From Anisus vortex (lineage: Eukaryota > Mollusca > Gastropoda > Planorbidae): a stretch of 64,000 bases of DNA. Below, in pieces: positions 35,517-44,500 of the stretch (position 1 is the first letter of the stretch; each line of letters begins with the position of its first letter). The notes under the pieces are model-generated. The model worked only from the letters and a program-made list of their open reading frames with translations, was not told where the DNA came from and searched no databases. The stretch covers positions 23,305,367 to 23,369,366 of the forward strand of contig OX421500.1 of assembly GCA_949126835.1 (NCBI GenBank), written 5' to 3'. The translations under genes were made by a program, and so were the position numbers.

Positions 35517-38500
35517 GTGTCGTGAGTTGGGTTAAATTGGAACGTATAAAACTCGTTTCCCTACACCAAGCCAGTTATAACAGGTATTTGACTGCAGGCT
35601 AATTATATCGTTCCGACTGTTGACATAAGGGATAGAAGGGATTGGGTGGCTTCGTTGTCTGCAGGGTATGTGGTCCCCAAAGTGTGTTGTTACAATTCTT
35701 GAGTGACGACTTCTCGCACAATATTTATAAGTTGAGTCCAGCTCGTGACAAGTAATTAGGACTGGTAACTATCTTTACGCTAATCACATTACGCACATAA
35801 AACATAGATTACATAAATCACTGGATAAAGCTGGCATAGTTTTATATATATATATATTTTATTTACAGCAGTTATTAGACTGTGTTAGGCGCGGCTCGCA
35901 GGCCGGCCAAAAATAATACACGACCTATCTCTCACATGGTCATTGTGTAGACTGCTCAATCTTAAAACTAAACATGAATAAAGAAGGAGAGGGCAGGGGA
36001 GGGGGGAACAGGGGTTGAAGAGCGGCCAGAGAGGGAGGGAAGCGGAAACGCCCTAACAAAGGAATGTCAGAGAGGAGGGGAGGGAGAGAAAGAGAGAGGC
36101 GAGCTGTGGGGGTGGGGGTGTAGTATGGAGGAGAGAGAGATGCCGTCTCATTGTCTTGGTCTCTCGGTTGGAGGGGGGGGAAGGGTTAGGGTGAGGGTGA
36201 CCCTAGAATATGCCACTTTGATTTACTGGCGTGGGGGGTATTTGAGATCTGTCGGACTGGCCTCTAGTGTTCCGCTTGGATGGAGAAAAGGGGGTCGGGG
36301 TTTAACATTTGTATTGGGAGAGGATGAACAACTTGTACAGTATAATACAATATAATGATATACATTGAATATAATATATATATATATGCCTATAGGCACC
36401 ACTCATACACATTTATACGTACTGCCAAGGTGACTATCTTATAAATGTCTAGATACGGAAAGTCCAGTTCTAATTATAGATATAGACTACTTTTATTATC
36501 TTAGAGTGAGACTATGACACATCATGACACATCCCCCTGGCTTTCAAATGTTATGCTAGGCTTAACATTTTATAATGGGTCAATTGTTTATTTTCGGCCG
36601 GAAACTTAATTCTTTTTCGCGACCAGGGTAAAGAGAAAAGGGTGAATGGGGGGACGCGCAAGGCGGCTTGAAACAAATCGCGGTTTATTGACCACGGCTG
36701 GTCGAGGCGGGGGGGGGGGGGTTTGGGGGAACAGTGGTGTCAGACAGGTGTCCATTTCTAGTTGAACCGATGATGAGTGGAGGGTCTCCACAAATTGCCT
36801 TTTACAGGTTATAAGGGGGGGGGGGCGCGGAAGAGATATTTCCAACCACATATTCACGGAACTTTTCCGTGTGTGTGTGGGGAGGGGGGGGGGATAGAAA
36901 TCCGTGGGACGCTTTTAACACTGTGTGTGTGTTTTGGGAAGGGGACTGCTGAAGAGAAGCAGGGGTGGTGGAGGAAAACACCTTTTTCACAACAAGTGTG
37001 TGTGTGGAGAGGGGAAGGGTTTTGTTCGCGTCTCGTACTGTGTAGCCGGAGTCAGAAAGACAATTTAGGGTGTTTCGCTATTTAGGGGTGGGGTTCTGCT
37101 ACGATGTCCTTTGCCTGCGCATGTGTGTATATAGCACATTATCAACGGGGGAATACTTTTTACATCTCGCTCTGTTTATTCAGATTCCAGTGAATTTGCA
37201 ACTATTGCTTGAGAAAGGGAGGGTGTTTTTAGACACTGAAGTGCCTTTGGCTGGTCAATGACCGATTGCTTGTTTAGCAAGTGGGGCGCACGTACTGATT
37301 CCTGATCTACTCTGTGCCGTGGGGTAATTACAGGGATTCGCGGTCTGCATGGGTGGGAGAAGAGTATCGAATTGTAGGTAGTACAGTATAACTGTTAGGC
37401 AAAGACCTAACTTTCGAATTTACCTACTGGTTTTTTCCTTTAACAAAACCTTCAAACTCTATTTTGGTTTCCATAATGGACGGAAGATACGTTTTCCATG
37501 ATGGACGGAAAAAAGGAAGGGAGCGGTCTGTCTTCAGACGGAAAGGGGTTTGCAATTTGCGTCCTTGCGTGTAATTAGCTAGCCATCGGGCAGTGGTAGG
37601 AGAAGTGTTGTGGCCTAAAGGGTAGGGGGTGGGTTACGTGTCCATTCAGGACATGGGGCTTAGAGGTCGGGTTTACCTCATAACATAATTGATATGTTTA
37701 TATTGGCGTCGGCGGGGGGGGGGGGGATTCATTACAACTTGTCCACACAATAGATCTAGTATAGTTATACTTAGACGTTAGGATAAGCTAACCTAGGACG
37801 AATAGTCGACTGTCTTATTTTATATAAGGCCGAGTTGTTGGTCCAGTCATAAAGGTGAAGGTTGCAATGAGTTTAATTAGTTCATCACGCGAGAGCCTAA
37901 CATGGCATGTTAGTAGCACGTTTTCAGTGCTCCGGGACGAATCGTTACCTCTTTCCGCTACGCCATCTCTTTAAGGAGAGGGGCAGCGAGGGTACCGTCA
38001 ATCCTAACTTCATCGGCGAATACTAGGGGGGAGGAATTACATGGGTCGAGTCCCTTTTACGCAAATATTTCAACTGGGTTTATGCGAGTATTATGATTTT
38101 CAATCATGACCATTATCAGATATTGCTTTTAATTTCCTCCCCGTTGCCTCAGCCTTTGTTTAAAGGCTGCCCAAATCTATTTCTTTAGTAAGAATATAGT
38201 TTATGTGACTCTAATCTAGTCAGCGGGAGATTAACAAGGGGAGGTGCAATATGATTTATTGGGTCGGTGCGTTCGCGGGGGGGGGGCTGTTTGTTTGTGA
38301 CCAAAATCAGATATCGCTTTTATTTTCCTTCCCGTTGCCTCAGCCTTTGTTTTAAGGCTGCCCAAATCTATTTCTTTAGTTAGAATATAGTTTATGTGAC
38401 TCTAATCTAGTCAGCGGGAGATTAACAAGGGGAGGTGCAATATGATTTATTGGGTCGGTGCGTTCGCGGGGGGGGGGGGGTTGTTGACTATTATCAAATA

Positions 38501-41500
38501 TTGCGTTTAATTTCCTCCTGTTGTTTCCCAAATATATTTCTGTAGTAAGAACATATGTGTGTGACTCTAATCTAGTCAGCGGGAGAACATGGAGGTGCAA
38601 TATAGACTTATCAGGACAGCGCGTTCGCGCGGGGGGGGGGGGGTTGTGGGGGACTGTTCTAAAGCGGGTAGTGTGTAATTTACACTTATCTCTATGGTTA
38701 ACCGTTTGTTACATTTAACTAAATCGGACCTAGAAATATAATTATGCTATTTAGCTATTTGAACCTGGACTTCCAATATATCGAGACATAAGATAGACAC
38801 TCACCAGCGTTTTATTGAAAAAAACATTCTTCCACTCGCACACGTTTCATTCTGTTGGACTTCAGATAGTTGACGGTACGGGTGGCAGGGCGGTCTACTT
38901 GTCATCGGGTTGGCAGTACAGCAAGGGGCGGCTATACGCGTCACAGGAACAGTTCATTTGATTAGAAAACAGTGTTTATTTGGAACAGGACTTGATGGGT
39001 TAGCAGATCTCTGGAACAGCGGTTGACAGGAAACAGGAACGAACAACGGCCTTCAGTAGAGTAGATGGGGGGTGGGGTGGGGGTGGCGTACACAGCAGAT
39101 GGCGGCCTAGGTAGATAACTAGAACTCTGGTTGACAGTGGGATGGCTGTAAGCAGGAAACAGTTACTAATCCCGGGCATGGGATGGGGGTGTGGTACGGT
39201 AGATGTCTTGCACACTGGTTAGCAGTAAGTTGACAGGCAAATATGACACAGCTACTAATCCGGGCGTATCATGGCAGTACAGTAGACGACTGGAACACTT
39301 TGCAATAAGTATATTGAGTTCTGGAAACAGTTACTAATCCAAGAAGCAGGGTTGCGGGGACAGCAAGGGACGACCTGTTAGTTGACTGGAATACCAATTT
39401 ACAGCACTTAATCTCAAAGCAGGAAACAGTTACTAGTCAGTAGTGCACGTTGCGTGTAAGTCTGCAGTCCTACAGCAATTGACAGCCTAGGTAGTTGACT
39501 GGGCGATATCAGTCAGCAGTACTGGATAACAGGAACAGCGGCAGCTAGTCCGTAGCGCAGGTTAGGGATATGCACTGCAATTGATCATGTAGAACTATGG
39601 TGGCGAGTTATAGTGAAAAGTAGTTACAGTTTATTTACCTTGTACGGACTCGAAGAGCCCCCTGTTTGAGAGTGGTCCTTTTGAATTGAACAGCACAGGA
39701 TTCAGCGTTTATCGTGAGTATTTATCCATATACAGCACGAAAACATCACGGGCGAGCGCCTCATCTATGTCGTGAGTTGGGTTAAATTGGAACGTATAAA
39801 ACTCGTTTCCCTACACCAAGCCAGTTATAACAGGTATTTGACTGCAGGCTAATTATATATCGTTCCGACTGTTGACATAAGGGATAGAAGGGATTGGGTG
39901 GCTTCGTTGTCTGCAGGGTATGTGGTCCCCAAAGTGTGTTGTTACAATTCTTGAGTGACGACTTCTCGCACAATATTTATAAGTTGAGTCCAGCTCGTGA
40001 CAAGTAATTAGGACTGGTAACTATCTTTACGCTAATCACATTACGCACATAAAACATAGATTACATAAATCACTGGATAAAGCTGGCATAGTTTTATATA
40101 TATATATATTTTATTTACAGCAGTTATTAGACTGTGTTAGGCGCGGCTCGCAGGCCGGCCAAAAATAATACACGACCTATCTCTCACATGGTCATTGTGT
40201 AGACTGCTCAATCTTAAAACTAAACATGAATAAAGAAGGAGAGGGCAGGGGAGGGGGGAACAGGGGTTGAAGAGCGGCCAGAGAGGGAGGGAAGCGGAAA
40301 CGCCCTAACAAAGGAATGTCAGAGAGGAGGGGAGGGAGAGAAAGAGAGAGGCGAGCTGTGGGGGTGGGGGTGTAGTATGGAGGAGAGAGAGATGCCGTCT
40401 CATTGTCTTGGTCTCTCGGTTGGAGGGGGGGGAAGGGTTAGGGTGAGGGTGACCCTAGAATATGCCACTTTGATTTACTGGCGTGGGGGGTATTTGAGAT
40501 CTGTCGGACTGGCCTCTAGTGTTCCGCTTGGATGGAGAAAAGGGGGTCGGGGTTTAACATTTGTATTGGGAGAGGATGAACAACTTGTACAGTATAATAC
40601 AATATAATGATATACATTGAATATAATATATATATATGCCTATAGGCACCACTCATACACATTTATACGTACTGCCAAGGTGACTATCTTATAAATGTCT
40701 AGATACGGAAAGTCCAGTTCTAATTATAGATATAGACTACTTTTATTATCTTAGAGTGAGACTATGACACATCATGACAACTTGTATAGCGCATATCCCG
40801 TTGGGAACAGTTCTGTGCGCTGTCAATAGTTACAGACGGAGTACTGACAACGAATGAAAGACGAAAATCTATAAATACAGGTGAATACAGCTACCGGAAT
40901 AGGTGCGTCTTCAGGCGGATCCTGGAGGTGTCGAAGCATGGGCTCTGGCGAAGTAGTAGGGAGGGGATTCCAGGAGGACGGGCCCACGTTTGAGAATGCA
41001 CGAGGGATCTGAAGTTAGTGCATCAGAAGCCGAGCGGATTGAATGGGATTGTGTGTAGAGCTCGAAACAGGAACGAAGGTAGTCCGGAGCAGGTTCAGGC
41101 ACTTATAGCTACGTATAGCTACTTATAGCTACTTTTAGCTACTTGTAGCTACTTATATTTATTTATAGCTACTTATAGCTACTTATAGCTACTTATAGCT
41201 ACTTATAGCTACTTATAGCTACTTATAGCTACTTATAGCTACTTATAGCTACTTATAGCTACTTATAGCTACTTATAGATAATTATAGCTACTAATAGCT
41301 ACTTATAGCTACTAATAGCTACTTATAGCTACTAATAGCTACTTATAGCTACTAATAGCTACTTATAGCTACTTTTAGCTACTTGTAGCTACTTATATTT
41401 ATTTATAGCTACTTATAGCTACTTATAGCTACTTATACCTACTTATAGCTACTTATAGCTACTTATAGCTACTTATAGCTACTTATAGCTACTAATAGCT

Positions 41501-44500
41501 ACTTATAGCTACTAATAGCTACTTATAGCTACTAATAGCTACTAGCTACTTATAGCTACTAATAGCTACTTATAGCTACTTATAGCTACTTATAGCTACT
41601 TATAGCTACTTATAGCTACTTATAGCTACTTATAGCTACTTATAGCTACATATAGCTACTAATAGCTACTTATAGCTACTTATAGCTACTTATAGCTTTT
41701 TATAGCTACTTATAGCTACTTATAGCTACTTATAGCTACTTATAGTTACTCCCTTTCTATACAACGATGGCTGTCATGCTACTCCCTTTCTTGAAAACGA
41801 TGGCTGTCGTGCTACTCTTTGTTTCTCGACCACGATGCAAACACTATATTATCTAATAATTCAAATGTAAAATATACCTAAATATGTCATTAAAGACTTT
41901 GCAGACATCTGGATAAATTAAAGTGACTGATATGGAAATGACATGAGCTTACTCTCATGCGATGTGTTGGTGGTCCATGAAATGACATTTCGAATATAAA
42001 TCCTAAGGCCTACTTTTCTAACTATTCAATATGCATTATGTATACTTACATACGATCTCTTTTTAAATCTACATTGTCTTTTTATGATAAAGTTTAAACA
42101 ATATGCTTACCTAATGTTAAATTCAACAGGATTTCTTGTACTGGTATTATTCATAGTTAAAATATTACAGGAATCTATTTGTTTAAGAGGTCCACATTTC
42201 CATTCTTCAACAACTGGTGGATCTTTATCTCCCCTGAATATCATCACTCTGGCAAAGCGAGGCAATTCAGATGCTGAAAACAGAAACCCTTTTTGAAATA
42301 GAAAGTTACTACTTTAGTTGCAAGATTGCGTATTGCAATGTCCTCTTTGTAGCTTTACGCTAATCAACAGATCAACGTTTCTTCAACAAATGATAATTAA
42401 ACAACAACGTGTAAACCAACAATTCATGATATTAAAACAAATGCCGCATGGCTTACCATCAGTTTTCTTAAGAAATCCTAAAACATCAGATTTTGTGGGC
42501 AACAATAAATCAATTGCAAATATAGTGCTTGATGAAAGAGTCACAGCCCCAGCTTTGGCAGCTTTAATTTCCGGTCGCAGTTCAAGATATTGGCGGAGCT
42601 TAAACAAAATTTGTCATTTTGTAAATAATAGTTTTTTCAAAAAAATATAGAACATACAATGTAAATAGTAAATAGTATTTAAAGACGTATCTTCCTCTTC
42701 TGTATGCATGGGTCTCAAAGCTGGCGAAGTGTGTGTACCATCGAACACTCCATTTAAGAGTACGCTGGTAGACTATTCCACACATACATAGTTTACACAA
42801 ACTGCATATATTATTTAAACATACTGCACATGTAGTATACACAAACTACACATATAGTTTACATAAAATATGCAAATAAATTACGCAAAATACACATATA
42901 TAATTTAGGCAAATTGAACATAAAGTTTTCAAATATTGCAGATATCTTTTACACATACTGCACATATAGAGTTTACACAAACTGCACATATAGTTTACAC
43001 ACGGCACATATATAGTTTAAACACGGAACATATATAGTTTTCACAAACTGCACATATAGTTTACACACGGCACATATATAGTTTACACATACGGCACATA
43101 TATAGTTTAAAACGGCACATATATAGTTTACACATACGCACATATATAGTTTACACATACGGCACATATATAGTTTACACAAACTGCACATATATAGTTT
43201 ACTCAAACTGAACATATATAGTTTACACAAACTGCACATATATAGTTTACACAAACTGCACATATAGTTTACATAAAATGCACATACAGTTTACACAAAC
43301 TCAACTTATAGCTTACACATACTGTACATGTATAGTCTACACAAACTGCACATATATAGTTTACACAAACTGCATCTATAGTTTACACAAACTGAACTTT
43401 TACTCATACAGCACATATCAATCACATAAACTGCAAATGTAGTTTACACAAACCACACATATAATTTACACAAACTGCACAAATAGTTTACACATGTATC
43501 ACATATATAATTTGTACATAAATGACATATACTTCACACATACAGAACATAGTTTAATTATACATTACATATAGTTTACACATACTGCACATATATAGTT
43601 TACACATACCATATTGTTTATTTATACATCGCATATAGTTTACACATTCTGCACATAGATAGTTTACACATACAGCACTTTTAGTTTACTTTTACATCAC
43701 ATAAAGTTTACACATACAGCACATATATAATTTACACATATATTATATAAAATTTTCACATACATCACATATAGTTTACACATACTACATATACATAGTT
43801 GACAAATACATCACATATAATTTGCACATACATCACATATAGTTTACACATACTGCACATATATAGTTTACACATACATCACATATATAGTTTACACATA
43901 CATCACTTATAGGTTACACATACAACACATATAGTTTACTTACTTACTTACTTACTTACGCCTACTACCCCTCTCGGGGCATAGGCCACCAACAAGGGCT
44001 CGCCAGCCATCCCGGTCCCGAGCGAGTCTTTCCAACTGTCCCCAAGAATGGCCTGTTCTATTGACGTCTGCATCCAGGTCTCGGCGCCAGCTGTTACGGG
44101 GTCGGCCTCTGTTCCTCTTTCCTTGGGGGTTCCACGATAGGGACTGTCTGGTGATGTTGGATGCTGGTTTTCGGAGTGTGTGCCCCAACCATCTCCATCT
44201 TTTTTTTGCATGATCTCCGGATCGGCTGCTGTTGACCTGTGCGACTCCAGAGCTCATCATTACTGATCATGTCCGGCAAGCGTATATGCAAAATCCTCCT
44301 GAGACATGAGTTTATGAAAGTCTGGATCTTCTTGGTGTTAGTAGATGTGGTCCTCCAAGTCTCTGCACCATAGAGTAAGACAGGCTTCACGTCTGAGTTG
44401 AAGAACTTGAACTTTGTTTTCAGGGATATTTCTCTTGAGCTCCAGATATTCTTAAGTTGGAGGAAGGCTGTCCTGGCCTTGCCAATTCTTGCCCTTAAAT

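Larger units (their letters stand above)
35518..40779 (-). mobile_element. Element 3: large non-coding LTR retrotransposon derivative (LARD-like), 5262 bp
   Basis: Two 1012-bp LTRs (35518-36529 and 39768-40779), TGTCGTGAG...CATGACA, essentially identical apart from AT-dinucleotide length changes. TSD ACTTG (35513-35517, 40780-40784). The 3.2-kb interior encodes no gag or pol. Orientation is judged minus: the minus strand has a purine tract (ccagggggatg) next to the left LTR, and a segment resembling a proline-tRNA PBS (tgaggcgctcgcccgtgat) a few bases from the right LTR. All proteins would be needed in trans. Confidence 0.88.

Noticed and set aside
36125..36355. 76-codon ORF present twice (also at 40377-40607)
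   Set aside because: The two copies are identical because they lie in the two LTRs of element 3; no known domain or signal.
41101..41745. Telomere-like or centromeric array
   Set aside because: The 10-bp tatagctact unit is not telomeric, and the array is only about 650 bp.
42318..42650. 110-codon plus-strand ORF
   Set aside because: Antisense to CuAO exon 2.
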